Source: Streptomyces flavidovirens DSM 40150 (GTDB lineage: Bacteria; Actinomycetota; Actinomycetes; Streptomycetales; Streptomycetaceae). Taken from it: a stretch of 64,000 bases of DNA. Both the position numbers and the translations under genes were made by a program. The notes below the pieces were generated by a model that was not told the DNA's origin, searched no databases, and saw nothing but the letters and a program-made list of their open reading frames with translations. How positions within the stretch are numbered: position 1 is the stretch's first letter; each line of letters begins with the position of its first letter. Below are positions 16,031-24,187 of the stretch, piece after piece. The stretch spans positions 1 to 64,000 of the forward strand of contig NZ_AUBE01000013.1 in NCBI RefSeq assembly GCF_000429085.1, given 5' to 3'.

Positions 16031-18643
16031 TCACCCCACCGCGCCCCGGTCGCACGCCTGGCCCCGCAGCGCCCGCGCCAGGTCGTCCCGCGCCTCGAGC
16101 ACCAGCCGCCGCAGCGCCGGCGCCGCGTCCGCGTGAGCGGCCAGCCACGCGTCCGTGGCGTCCAGCGTGCCCTGGCTGTCCTGGAGGCCGGGGAACAGCC
16201 CCGACACCACGTCCATCCCGATCTGGATGGACCGCTCGGCCCACACCCGCTCGATCGCGGCGAAGTACTTCTCCGCGTAAGGAGCGAGCAACTCCCGCTG
16301 ACCGGGCTGCACAAACCCATCAATCGTGGCCACGACGAGCGCGTTCGACAGCGAGTCGGACTCCACGACAGCCGCCCACGCCTGCGCCTTGACCGCAGCC
16401 GAAGGCCGCGACGCGAGGCACCGCACCTGGTGCCGCTTCCCGGACGCCGTGTCGTCCCGCGCCAGCTCCGCGTTGATCACCTTCTCGTCCGCGACGCCGT
16501 GTGAAGCGAGCGGCCCGAGGAACGCCCAGCGCAGCTCCTGGTCCACCTCAAGTCCGTCGATCTTGGCGGTGCCCTCCAGCAGCCCTTCCAACAACTGGAA
16601 GTCCGCCTCCCGGCAGGCCGTAGCCGCGAAGAACCGCGCCCACGTGAGCTGGTGCTCACTGCCCGGATCCGCGATCCGCAGTTCCCGCAGCGCACCCTCC
16701 GCGAGCGCCCACCCGCCCTCCTCGCGCCACTCGGGAGCCGCGTAGTGCGTGAGCGCGGACCGCGTCCACGCGTGGAGCATCTGGAGCACGCCGATGTCGC
16801 TCTCACGCCCCGCGAACCTCAGCACCAGATCCACGAAGTCCCGCGCCGGCATCAGGGCGTCGCGCGTCAGGTTCCACAGCGCGGACCAGCACAGCGCCCG
16901 CGCCAGCGGGTCACTCACATCGCCGAGGTGAGCACGCAGGGTCCCCAGCGACTCCGCGTCGAAACGGATCTTGCAGTACGTCAGGTCGTCGTCATTGACG
17001 AGCACCAGATCCGGCCTCTCGCTGCCCGCGAGCTCCGCCACGACCGTACGCGGCCCGTCGACGTCCACCTCCGCCCGCGCGTACCGCACGAGCGAGCCGC
17101 CCGCCTCCTCGCGCCGGTACAGCCCGACAGCCACCCGGTGCGGCCGCAGCAGCTCAGGATGCGATGCGGCGCTCTCCTGGAACACCGCCAGCTCGGTGAT
17201 CCGGCCGGCGGCGTCGTAAACCACCTGCGGCGTGAGGGTGTTGACCCCCGCCGTCTGCAGCCACGCCCGCGTCCAGGACGCCAGATCGCGCCCCGAGGTC
17301 TCCTCCAGCACGGCGAGCAGGTCCTCCAGCCGGGTGTTCCCGTACGCGTGGCGCTTGAAGTACCGCCGGGCGCCTTCCATGAAGGCGTCCTTGCCGACGT
17401 ACGCGACGAGCTGCTTCAGCACGGACGCGCCCTTGGCGTACGTGATCCCGTCGAAGTTGAGCTTCGCGTCCTCCAGGTCATGGATGTCGGCCGTGATCGG
17501 GTGCGTCGAGGGAAGCTGGTCGGCGCGGTACGCCCACGACTTCCGGTTGTTGGCGAAGGTGATCCAGCCGTTGCTGAAGCGGGTGGCCTCCACCATCGAG
17601 TACGACCCCATGAAGTCGGCGAAGGACTCCTTGAGCCACAGCTCGTCCCACCACCGCATGGTGACGAGATCCCCGAACCACATGTGCGCCATCTCGTGCA
17701 GGATGACGTTCGCCCGCCGCTCGTACGACGCCCGAGTCACCTTCCCGCGGAAGACGTACTCCTCGCGGAAGGTCACACAGCCGGGGTTCTCCATGGCGCC
17801 GATGTTGTACTCGGGCACGAAGGCCTGGTCGTACTTCCCGAAGGGGTACGGGAAGTCGAAGTTGTCGTGGAAGAAGTCGAGGCCCTGCTTGGTGACGGTG
17901 AAGATGTCGTCCGCGTCGAAGTGCCGGGCGAGGCCCTTGCGGCACATGGCGCCGAGCGGGATCTCGATCTCCGTACCGTCGCTGAGCGTCCGCCGGTAGA
18001 GATCGCTCTCGTAGTGATACGGACCGGCGACGAAGGCGGTGATGTAGGTCGAGATCGGCTTGGTCTCCGCGAACCGCCACACACCCTCGTCCGTCACCTC
18101 CCCCACGCCGTTGCTCCACACGGTCCACCCGTCGGGAGCCATCACCTCGAACCGGAAGGGCGCTTTGAGATCCGGCTGCTCGAAGTTGGCGAAGACGCGG
18201 CGCGCGTCGGCGGGCTCGTACTGCGTGTAGAGATAGACCTCGCCGTCCTCCGGATCGACGAAGCGGTGCATGCCTTCGCCGGTGCGGCTGTACGCGCACT
18301 GCGCGTCCACGACCAGGACGTTCTCCTCGCGCAGCCCGGCCAGCGCGACCCGCTTGCCGTCGAAGACGACGCCGGGGTCCAGCGCCTCACCGTTGAGGGT
18401 GACGGTCGTCACGGAGGGCGCGAGCAGGTCGGCGAAGGTACCGGCGCCGGGCCGGGCGCACCGGAACCGAATGGTGGTCACCGAACGGAACGTACGCGGC
18501 CCGCTGTCCGGGGAGCTCTCCCCGCTGCTGTCCCCGGCCTCGCCGACCGCTGATCGCAGGTCGAGGGCCACTTCGTACCCCTCGACGGACAGCAGCTCGG
18601 CCCGCTCGCGGGCCTCGTCGCGGGACAGATTCTCACCGGGCAC
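16031..18643 (-). CDS. pepN: Aminopeptidase N (M1 zinc metallopeptidase), copy 2
   Basis: 870-residue paralogue of the peptidase at 1759-4380, with GAMEN at 282-286, HEMAH at 316-320 and the third zinc ligand Glu339. Cytosolic; no signal peptide. I start at GTG 18643 because AAGGAG lies 5 nt upstream and VPGENL aligns with VPGTNL of copy 1; an in-frame GTG exists 24 bp upstream. The two copies share domain order but differ throughout, so the duplication is old. The gene is divergent from the DsbA-like protein with about 140 bp between starts. Why the cell keeps two PepN enzymes is unknown. Confidence 0.94.
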   Translation of the reverse strand: MPGENLSRDEARERAELLSVEGYEVALDLRSAVGEAGDSSGESSPDSGPRTFRSVTTIRFRCARPGAGTFADLLAPSVTTVTLNGEALDPGVVFDGKRVALAGLREENVLVVDAQCAYSRTGEGMHRFVDPEDGEVYLYTQYEPADARRVFANFEQPDLKAPFRFEVMAPDGWTVWSNGVGEVTDEGVWRFAETKPISTYITAFVAGPYHYESDLYRRTLSDGTEIEIPLGAMCRKGLARHFDADDIFTVTKQGLDFFHDNFDFPYPFGKYDQAFVPEYNIGAMENPGCVTFREEYVFRGKVTRASYERRANVILHEMAHMWFGDLVTMRWWDELWLKESFADFMGSYSMVEATRFSNGWITFANNRKSWAYRADQLPSTHPITADIHDLEDAKLNFDGITYAKGASVLKQLVAYVGKDAFMEGARRYFKRHAYGNTRLEDLLAVLEETSGRDLASWTRAWLQTAGVNTLTPQVVYDAAGRITELAVFQESAASHPELLRPHRVAVGLYRREEAGGSLVRYARAEVDVDGPRTVVAELAGSERPDLVLVNDDDLTYCKIRFDAESLGTLRAHLGDVSDPLARALCWSALWNLTRDALMPARDFVDLVLRFAGRESDIGVLQMLHAWTRSALTHYAAPEWREEGGWALAEGALRELRIADPGSEHQLTWARFFAATACREADFQLLEGLLEGTAKIDGLEVDQELRWAFLGPLASHGVADEKVINAELARDDTASGKRHQVRCLASRPSAAVKAQAWAAVVESDSLSNALVVATIDGFVQPGQRELLAPYAEKYFAAIERVWAERSIQIGMDVVSGLFPGLQDSQGTLDATDAWLAAHADAAPALRRLVLEARDDLARALRGQACDRGAVG

Positions 18644-18785
18644 GGGCACTCCTTCGTGTCTCGTCACAACCTCCCGATCCTCGCACGCGGCGCTGACCGG
18701 GGGAGCGTGGGAATGCCTCCGGCGGCCGGTGGTGTTGCCACGGTCAGGTTGCGCGCCATTGGCATTTTGCTATGTGAGGAGAGAC

Positions 18786-19433
18786 ATGCCCGAGAACGCC
18801 GAGAACGGCAGGACCACGGCGGATTTCTGGTTCGACCCGCTGTGCCCGTGGGCCTGGATGACGTCCCGCTGGATGCTGGAGGTGCAGAAGGTCCGTGATG
18901 TCGAGGTCCGCTGGCACGTCATGAGCCTGGCCGTACTGAACGAGGACAAGCTCGACGAGCTGCCGGAGCAGTACCGCGAGCTGCTCGGCCCCAAGGGCTG
19001 GCGTCCCGTGCGTGTGGTCACGGCGGCCCAGCAGCTGCATGGCGACGAGGTGGTCGGCAAGCTGTACACGGCGCTCGGCACGCGCTTCCACAACAAGGGC
19101 GAGGGCCCGACCCTGGAGGCCATAGAGGGCGCACTGGCGGACGCCGGCCTTCCGGCGGACCTGATCGAGTACGCCGACAAGGACACGTACGACGCCGAGG
19201 TGCGCGCGTCGCACAAGGTGGGCATCGACAAGGTCGGCCAGGAGGTGGGCACTCCGGTGATCTCCGTCCCCGGCGCGAACGGCGAGGAGATCGCCTTCTT
19301 CGGCCCGGTGGTCACCCCGGCCCCGAAGGGCGAAGAGGCGGCACGCCTGTGGGACGGCACGCTGATGGTGGCGTCGATCCCCGGCTTCTACGAAATCAAG
19401 CGCACACGCACACAGGGCCCGATTTTCGACTGA
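18786..19433 (+). CDS. DsbA/FrnE-family thioredoxin-fold protein (Rv2466c-like)
   Basis: 215-residue cytoplasmic DsbA-family protein. The active-site segment FDPLCPWAW has Cys20 but Ala23 where the paired cysteine of a CxxC would be, so only a single-cysteine mechanism is possible. The family includes the mycothiol-dependent reductase Rv2466c, which has CPWC. The cis-proline region EVGTPVISVPG (near residue 154) is conserved. An AGGAGAG ribosome site precedes the ATG. It is followed by a textbook terminator with a T run. Reduction of mycothiol adducts or isomerase activity is plausible but not shown; its neighbour sodF suggests a shared oxidative-stress setting. Confidence 0.85.
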   Translation: MPENAENGRTTADFWFDPLCPWAWMTSRWMLEVQKVRDVEVRWHVMSLAVLNEDKLDELPEQYRELLGPKGWRPVRVVTAAQQLHGDEVVGKLYTALGTRFHNKGEGPTLEAIEGALADAGLPADLIEYADKDTYDAEVRASHKVGIDKVGQEVGTPVISVPGANGEEIAFFGPVVTPAPKGEEAARLWDGTLMVASIPGFYEIKRTRTQGPIFD

Positions 19434-19444
19434 TTCAGCACGCA

Positions 19445-19488
19445 GCCGGCCCCCGCGAGTCACGTCCTCGCGGGGGCCGGCCGTTTTT
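19445..19488. terminator. Bidirectional terminator between DsbA-like gene and sodF
   Basis: Perfect 15-bp arms 19445-19459 and 19467-19481 around a 7-nt loop, followed on the plus strand by five T residues (19484-19488). Confidence 0.9.
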
Positions 19489-19546
19489 CCGCCTGCAAGT
19501 GAAGGTTGAGAAGACGATCACGAGCAGGACGTCATGGAGTGCCTGT

Positions 19547-20188
19547 TTACGGCGCCAGCAGCAGGTTGTTCGCACGGTCCTTCGCGGCGGCGTAACGCTT
19601 CGACACGTCCTGCCAGTTGACGACCTTCCACATCGCCTCGATGAAGTCCACCTTCTGGTTCTTGTACTGAAGGTAGAAGGCGTGCTCCCAGGCGTCGAAG
19701 ACCAGGATCGGGACCGAGCCCTGGCCGACATTGCCCTGGTGGTCGTAGACCTGCTCGACGATCAGACGCCCGCTGAGCGGCTCGTACGCCAGAACGCCCC
19801 AGCCCGAACCCTGGGTCGTCGCGGACGCCTTGGTCAGCTGGGCCTTGAACTTGGCGAAGGAGCCGAAGGACTCGGCGATCGCGTCCGCGAGCTCGCCGAC
19901 GCCGTCCGCGGCCAGCGGCTCGCCGCCGCCGTCGCCGGACATGTTGTGCCAGTAAATGGAGTGCAGGATGTGACCGGAGAGATGGAACGCGAGGTTCTTC
20001 TCCAGCCCGTTGATCGCTCCCCACGACTCCTTGTCGCGCGCCTCTTCGAGCTGCTCAAGAGTGTCGTTCGCGCCCTTCACGTAGGCCGCGTGGTGCTTGT
20101 CGTGGTGCAGCTCGATGATCTGCGGGTTGATGACAGGCTCGAGCGCCGCGTAGTCGTACGGAAGTTCAGGAAGTGTGTAAATGGCCAT
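19547..20188 (-). CDS. sodF: Iron(/zinc)-type superoxide dismutase SodF
   Basis: 213-residue cytoplasmic Fe/Mn-family superoxide dismutase converting superoxide to peroxide and oxygen. Metal-binding segments are visible: HHDKHH at 28-33, the GHILHS helix and DAWEHAFYLQY. The ATG at 20188 has GGAGGG 7 nt upstream; a longer frame exists but would run through the operator. Second-sphere residues (Gly in SGHILHS, Gln in DHQGN) look manganese-like, yet Streptomyces enzymes of this sequence are described as iron/zinc SodF. A Nur box lies at 20211-20227, predicting repression by nickel, which switches cells to nickel SodN. Confidence 0.94.
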   Translation of the reverse strand: MAIYTLPELPYDYAALEPVINPQIIELHHDKHHAAYVKGANDTLEQLEEARDKESWGAINGLEKNLAFHLSGHILHSIYWHNMSGDGGGEPLAADGVGELADAIAESFGSFAKFKAQLTKASATTQGSGWGVLAYEPLSGRLIVEQVYDHQGNVGQGSVPILVFDAWEHAFYLQYKNQKVDFIEAMWKVVNWQDVSKRYAAAKDRANNLLLAP

Positions 20189-20210
20189 GTCCGAGCCCTC
20201 CGACTGCTTA

Positions 20211-20227
20211 TTGCGACCGATATGCAA
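20211..20227 (-). promoter_or_regulatory. Nur (nickel-responsive Fur-family) box
   Basis: On the minus strand TTGCAT-ATCGG-TCGCAA matches the described Nur motif tTGCaA-n5-ttGCAA with one mismatch in each half. It lies 22 bp upstream of the sodF ATG. Confidence 0.7.
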
Positions 20228-20284
20228 GTGCAGATTAGCAGCAGGAGGGTCCGGAGTTGATCAGCCCTCGGTCGTCCGCTGGTC

Positions 20285-21340
20285 CTAGGACTCGGCCGCG
20301 TCCCTCGCCATGACCGCCAGATCGGGGAAGTCGGTCACCACCGCGTCGACACCCATCCCGTAGTGCAGGGAGTACTCCGCGAACGCGTCACCGAAGTCGT
20401 TGGGCGCGGTGCCGCGCCGGAACTGCGCGGGCAGGAACTGGTTCTCGCAGCGGAAGGTGTACGCCCCGACCTTCAGCCCCGCCGCGTGCGCGTCCCCGAG
20501 CAGCGAAGAGGGCGCCACGACCGACGACTTGTCCGGTCCGATCCAGTCGGCGTACTCCGCGATCCGGGCCAGGCCGGCCGGCGTCATCATCTCCTTGTAC
20601 GTCACCGGGTGGCCGTACGGCCCGCCCTTGGTCCCCAGCGCCTGCCACAGCGGCAGCCGCAGCCGCGCCTCCGCGAACCCGGTCAGGCTCGACGGCTCGA
20701 AGGACTGAACGACGCACTCGTCCGGCCGGAGCCGGTTGCGCCGGACGACTTCGACGAGCGCCGGTTCGAGGGGCAGGCCGATCGAACGGAAGTAGGTCGG
20801 ATGCTTCGTCTCCGGGAACACGGTGATCGTGCGCCCGTACCGCTTGGACAGCTTCAGTGCCAGGTCCACGACTTCCTGGAACGTCATGACCTCCAGACGG
20901 CCGTCGAAGACGGTGTTCCTGTTCCGGACCAGCGGCAGCCGCTCGACGGCGCGCAGCGTCTTCAGCTCGGCGAGCGTGAAGTCCTCCGTGAACCACCCGC
21001 TCACGGACCGGCCGTCCACGGTCTTAGTCGTACGCCGAGACACGAATTCCGGATGCTTCCCGACGTCCGTCGTCCCGGAGATCTCGTTCTCGTGCCGCAC
21101 GACGAGGACATGGTCCTTGGTCGGTACGAGATCGGGCTCGATCCAGTCGGCGCCGGCCTGGACGGCATGGGTGTACGAGGCGACGGTGTGCTCGGGCCGC
21201 CACCCGGCCGCGCCCCGGTGTCCGATAACCACTGGCCCCTTGCGCCGCCGTGGCTCGGCGGCAGCGCCAGAGGTTGCGGCGACGGCGGCGGTGGCAACCC
21301 CGGCGGCGAGGAGTACGGAACGGCGTCTCGGTGCGGGCAT
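20285..21340 (-). CDS. glpQ: Secreted glycerophosphodiester phosphodiesterase
   Basis: 351-residue GDPD-family enzyme that releases glycerol 3-phosphate from phospholipid-derived or teichoic-acid diesters. The N-terminus PAPRRRSVLLAAG plus a hydrophobic Ala-rich stretch is a Sec or Tat signal. The GDPD signature GHRGAAGWRPEHT (His41, Arg42, Glu50) is followed by the metal-site EPDLV and RHENEI segments, and a conserved FPETKHP. The ATG at 21340 has AGGGAGA upstream; the longer frame starting 60 bp earlier lacks one. In Streptomyces such genes are often phosphate-controlled, but I did not identify a PHO box. Confidence 0.93.
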   Translation of the reverse strand: MPAPRRRSVLLAAGVATAAVAATSGAAAEPRRRKGPVVIGHRGAAGWRPEHTVASYTHAVQAGADWIEPDLVPTKDHVLVVRHENEISGTTDVGKHPEFVSRRTTKTVDGRSVSGWFTEDFTLAELKTLRAVERLPLVRNRNTVFDGRLEVMTFQEVVDLALKLSKRYGRTITVFPETKHPTYFRSIGLPLEPALVEVVRRNRLRPDECVVQSFEPSSLTGFAEARLRLPLWQALGTKGGPYGHPVTYKEMMTPAGLARIAEYADWIGPDKSSVVAPSSLLGDAHAAGLKVGAYTFRCENQFLPAQFRRGTAPNDFGDAFAEYSLHYGMGVDAVVTDFPDLAVMARDAAES

Positions 21341-21705
21341 GGAAGTCTCCCTGGGAAGGTGTCTCGGGGGGTGGCGAGTGCACGATAGGCAGCCCGGCAC
21401 CCATTCGGGGCGGCGTAATCCCCCCTTTCACGCAGTGGCCGACCGAAGGCCACGCGCACTTCACTCGGTGCCAGGAGGGGACGCGCCGGGGCGCTCCCCG
21501 CAAACCCGCCGCCGCATGCGGGCCGTCCCGACCCCGCCTCACCTGCAACGCCACTGGGGAGGGGACGTGTCGGGGCGCTCCCCGCAGGGCGTTGAACGCA
21601 ACCACCGCGAACGAACCAACACCTACCCGAACGTTCGACGCCCGAGGAGACGCCCCGGCGCGGCACCGCCCCCAACGCACCGGGCCACCGCCAACCCCCC
21701 GCAGC
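21341..21705. other. Intergenic region holding repeat copy A
   Basis: No gene. It holds one degenerate unit (about 21464-21502) followed by the first copy of the conserved 140-bp element (21538-21678), which ends 27 bp beyond the FGGY kinase stop. Confidence 0.7.
21538..21678 (+). repeat. Dispersed ~140-bp element, copy A
   Basis: Nearly identical to 37569-37709 and to the reverse complement of 38740-38875. It starts CTCACCTGCAACGCC, contains a CGGGG-CGCT-CCCCG hairpin, GCGT-TGA-ACGC, the palindrome CGAACGTTCG, and ends near CGGCACCG. Non-coding; lies downstream of the kinase in reverse orientation to it. Confidence 0.9.
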
Positions 21706-23157
21706 TCACCCCCCGGCACGGCCCCGCGCCCGCCTCCGCGCCTCCCCCAAGCGTGCCAAGTGCCTCGCGTACTCCACCCCGTACCACTCCACCCGCCCCG
21801 CATCCGGCTCCACCACCGCCGCCGGCCGCGTCCACGACGCCGCGTCCAGCTCCACCCCGTACCGCTCCGCCGCCGCCAGCACCGCCCCCCGCGCCCCCAC
21901 CTCCCCCTCGACCACGCGCAGCGGGCGCCCCAGTGCGTCGGCGAACAGCCGCATCCACGCCGGCGAACGCGTCCCGCCCCCGCACACCGCCAGCTCGCCC
22001 GTGAGGCCCGCCGCTTCCAGGCAGTGCCGGGCGGCGAAGGCGATGCCTTCGCACGTCGCCCGTACCAGGTCGCCCTTCGTCGTCTCCAGCGAAACCCCCG
22101 TCAGCTCCGCCCGCAGCCGCGGCTCCACGAACGGCGCCCGTTCCCCCGACGGCGCGAAGTAGGGCAGCACCCGCACCCCGTTCGCCCCCGCCGGCGTCGC
22201 GTCCAGGAGCGCGTCGACCTCCGCGTGCCGTACGCCCGTCGTCCGCAGCACCCAGTCCAGCGCCGCCGTGCCCACCATCGCCGGCATCGCGCGCAGCCAC
22301 TGCCCGTGCCAGTCGGTCGAGATGTACAGCCCGGCCGGCTCGCCGGCCTCCAGGTCGAGGGTGTCCGTCGCGACCAGCGACGCCAGGCACGTGCCGATGA
22401 TGAGCAGCCCGTCCCCCGGCCGCGTCACCCCCGCGCCGAGCGCGCACGCGGGCAGGTCGTACGGGCCGTTCGCGATCCGCGTGCCGGGCGGCAGGCCGGG
22501 GCCACGCGTCCGGCCGACCGCGACCGGATCGCTGACCGGGGCCAGCAGGCCACGCCGGTGGGTCAGGCCCAGCAGGGCCAGCGACTCGTCGTCGTACGTC
22601 CGCGTCCGTGGGTCGAGGAACGGCATGGACGCGTCCGAGACGTCCGTCGCCCGGACCCCCGTCAGGCGCTGGAAGACCATGTCCTTGCAGTACAGGGCGG
22701 TCGCGGCGCCGTCCAGAACCTTCGGCTCGTGCCGGTCGAGCCACCCCAGTACCGGCCCCGGACACCCCGGAAACATCGCACTGCCCGTACGCCGGAAGAC
22801 GGAAGCGAAGACGCCCGAGGCCATCCACGCGTCGAGGAGTTCGTGCGCCCGGCCGTCCATCCAGGAGATCGCGGACCGCACCGGGCGGCCCTGCGCGTCG
22901 ACCAGCCACACCCCGTCGCCCTGCCCGGTGAGCCCGGCCAGTTCCACCGGAACGGCCCCGTCCGGCCCCGACGTCAGAGCCGCCAGCGTCGCCAGGACGT
23001 CGACGACCGCCGCGTACACCTCGTCCATGTCCTGCTCGACGAACCCGCCGCGGATGTCGAGGGCGATTGGGCGTGACTCGACCGCGAGCTCCCGCCCGGA
23101 CGCGTCGAAGGCCGCCGCCTTGACCATGGACGTGCCCACATCGATTCCGACGTACAT
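21706..23157 (-). CDS. FGGY-family carbohydrate (polyol) kinase
   Basis: 483-residue FGGY kinase; the family phosphorylates sugars or polyols with ATP. The phosphate-1 motif GIDVGTSMVKAAAFD is at the N-terminus, a phosphate-2-like SWMDGRA near residue 98, and the FGGY second-signature region with GELAVCGGGTRSPAWMR near residue 390. GGAGG precedes the ATG. It is the last gene of the eight-gene operon, 16 bp after the dehydrogenase. The substrate cannot be read from sequence; with the neighbouring transporter, a pentitol, tetritol or glycerol-like compound is plausible (inference). Start and family are secure. Confidence 0.88.
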   Translation of the reverse strand: MYVGIDVGTSMVKAAAFDASGRELAVESRPIALDIRGGFVEQDMDEVYAAVVDVLATLAALTSGPDGAVPVELAGLTGQGDGVWLVDAQGRPVRSAISWMDGRAHELLDAWMASGVFASVFRRTGSAMFPGCPGPVLGWLDRHEPKVLDGAATALYCKDMVFQRLTGVRATDVSDASMPFLDPRTRTYDDESLALLGLTHRRGLLAPVSDPVAVGRTRGPGLPPGTRIANGPYDLPACALGAGVTRPGDGLLIIGTCLASLVATDTLDLEAGEPAGLYISTDWHGQWLRAMPAMVGTAALDWVLRTTGVRHAEVDALLDATPAGANGVRVLPYFAPSGERAPFVEPRLRAELTGVSLETTKGDLVRATCEGIAFAARHCLEAAGLTGELAVCGGGTRSPAWMRLFADALGRPLRVVEGEVGARGAVLAAAERYGVELDAASWTRPAAVVEPDAGRVEWYGVEYARHLARLGEARRRARGRAGG

Positions 23158-23173
23158 GTTTCCGACGACCTCC

Positions 23174-24187
23174 TCAGGTCAGGCAGTGCGCCAGCGGTGT
23201 CCCCTCCGCGTACCTCGCCACCTCCGCCGCCGCGATCCGGGCCGCCTTCTCGGCCACCTGCCGGCTCGCCCCGCCCAGGTGCGGCGTCATCACGACCCCG
23301 GGTACGCCCCGCAGCCGCGCGTCGGCGGGCAGCGGCTCCTGCTCGTACGTGTCGAGGGCCGCCGCCGCCAACTGGCCGCTCTCCAGCGCGTCGCACAGCG
23401 CCTCGGTGTCGACGAGCGGACCCCGCGCCACATTGACCAGCACCGACGAGCGCGGCAGCAGGCCCAGTTCGCGGGCGCCGATCAGGCCGCGCGTCTCGTC
23501 GGTCAGGCGGGCGTGCAGGGTGACGATCCGCGACCGGGTCAGCAGCGCGTCGAGCGAGGCGACCCGTACGCCGTGCACATCTCCGCGCAGGTACGGGTCG
23601 TACACCTCCACCTCCGCACCGAAGGCGCACAGCACTCGCGCGACCCGGCTGCCGACCGCGCCGTAACCGATCAGGCCCACGCGCGTGTCCTCCAGCTCGG
23701 GCCCGCACCGCTCGTACGTGTAGTACGAGCCGTCCCACGTCCCCCGCCGCGCCAGCGAGTCGTGGGTCTGCGGGATGCGTCGCATCGCGGCCAGCATCAT
23801 CCCGACCGTGAACTCGGCGGTGGCTGCGGCGTTGCGGCCCGGCGCGAAGCAGACCCGCACGCCGCGCGCCCGCGCCGCCTCCACGTTGACGTTGACGGGG
23901 CCGCCGCGGCAGACGACGACGAGCCGCAGCGCGGGGGAGGCCTCCAGTACCCGCTCCGTGAACGGCGCCATCTGGGTCACGCACACCTCGACGTCCCGCA
24001 GCGCCTCGATCAGCGCGTCCTCGCAGTCGCTGGCCTCGTCGACCTCGGCGACCTTGCCGAAGGGTTCGAGCGGCCAGGGGAGGGTGAGCTCGGTCAGTTC
24101 GAAGGGGGACGCGGTGACGGCCGACTCCAGGGCCTCCCCGATGAGTGCGTTGAGGACGAAGTGATCACCGGCTGCCAGGATTTTCAT
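23174..24187 (-). CDS. D-isomer-specific 2-hydroxyacid dehydrogenase
   Basis: 337-residue NAD(P)-dependent dehydrogenase of the SerA/D-lactate family. The Rossmann motif GYGAVG lies near residue 172, and the catalytic Arg (NVARGP), Glu (TYEQEP) and His (TPHLGG) are all in place. The residues expected to bind a hydroxyacid carboxylate (CRGGPVNVN) are present, so it is probably active. Its ATG overlaps the ATPase stop by four bases (ATGA). In this operon it may oxidise or reduce a hydroxyacid formed from the imported compound; that pathway is not a standard one, and the substrate is unknown. It is not obviously serine-biosynthetic, since no ACT domain follows. Confidence 0.88.
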   Translation of the reverse strand: MKILAAGDHFVLNALIGEALESAVTASPFELTELTLPWPLEPFGKVAEVDEASDCEDALIEALRDVEVCVTQMAPFTERVLEASPALRLVVVCRGGPVNVNVEAARARGVRVCFAPGRNAAATAEFTVGMMLAAMRRIPQTHDSLARRGTWDGSYYTYERCGPELEDTRVGLIGYGAVGSRVARVLCAFGAEVEVYDPYLRGDVHGVRVASLDALLTRSRIVTLHARLTDETRGLIGARELGLLPRSSVLVNVARGPLVDTEALCDALESGQLAAAALDTYEQEPLPADARLRGVPGVVMTPHLGGASRQVAEKAARIAAAEVARYAEGTPLAHCLT

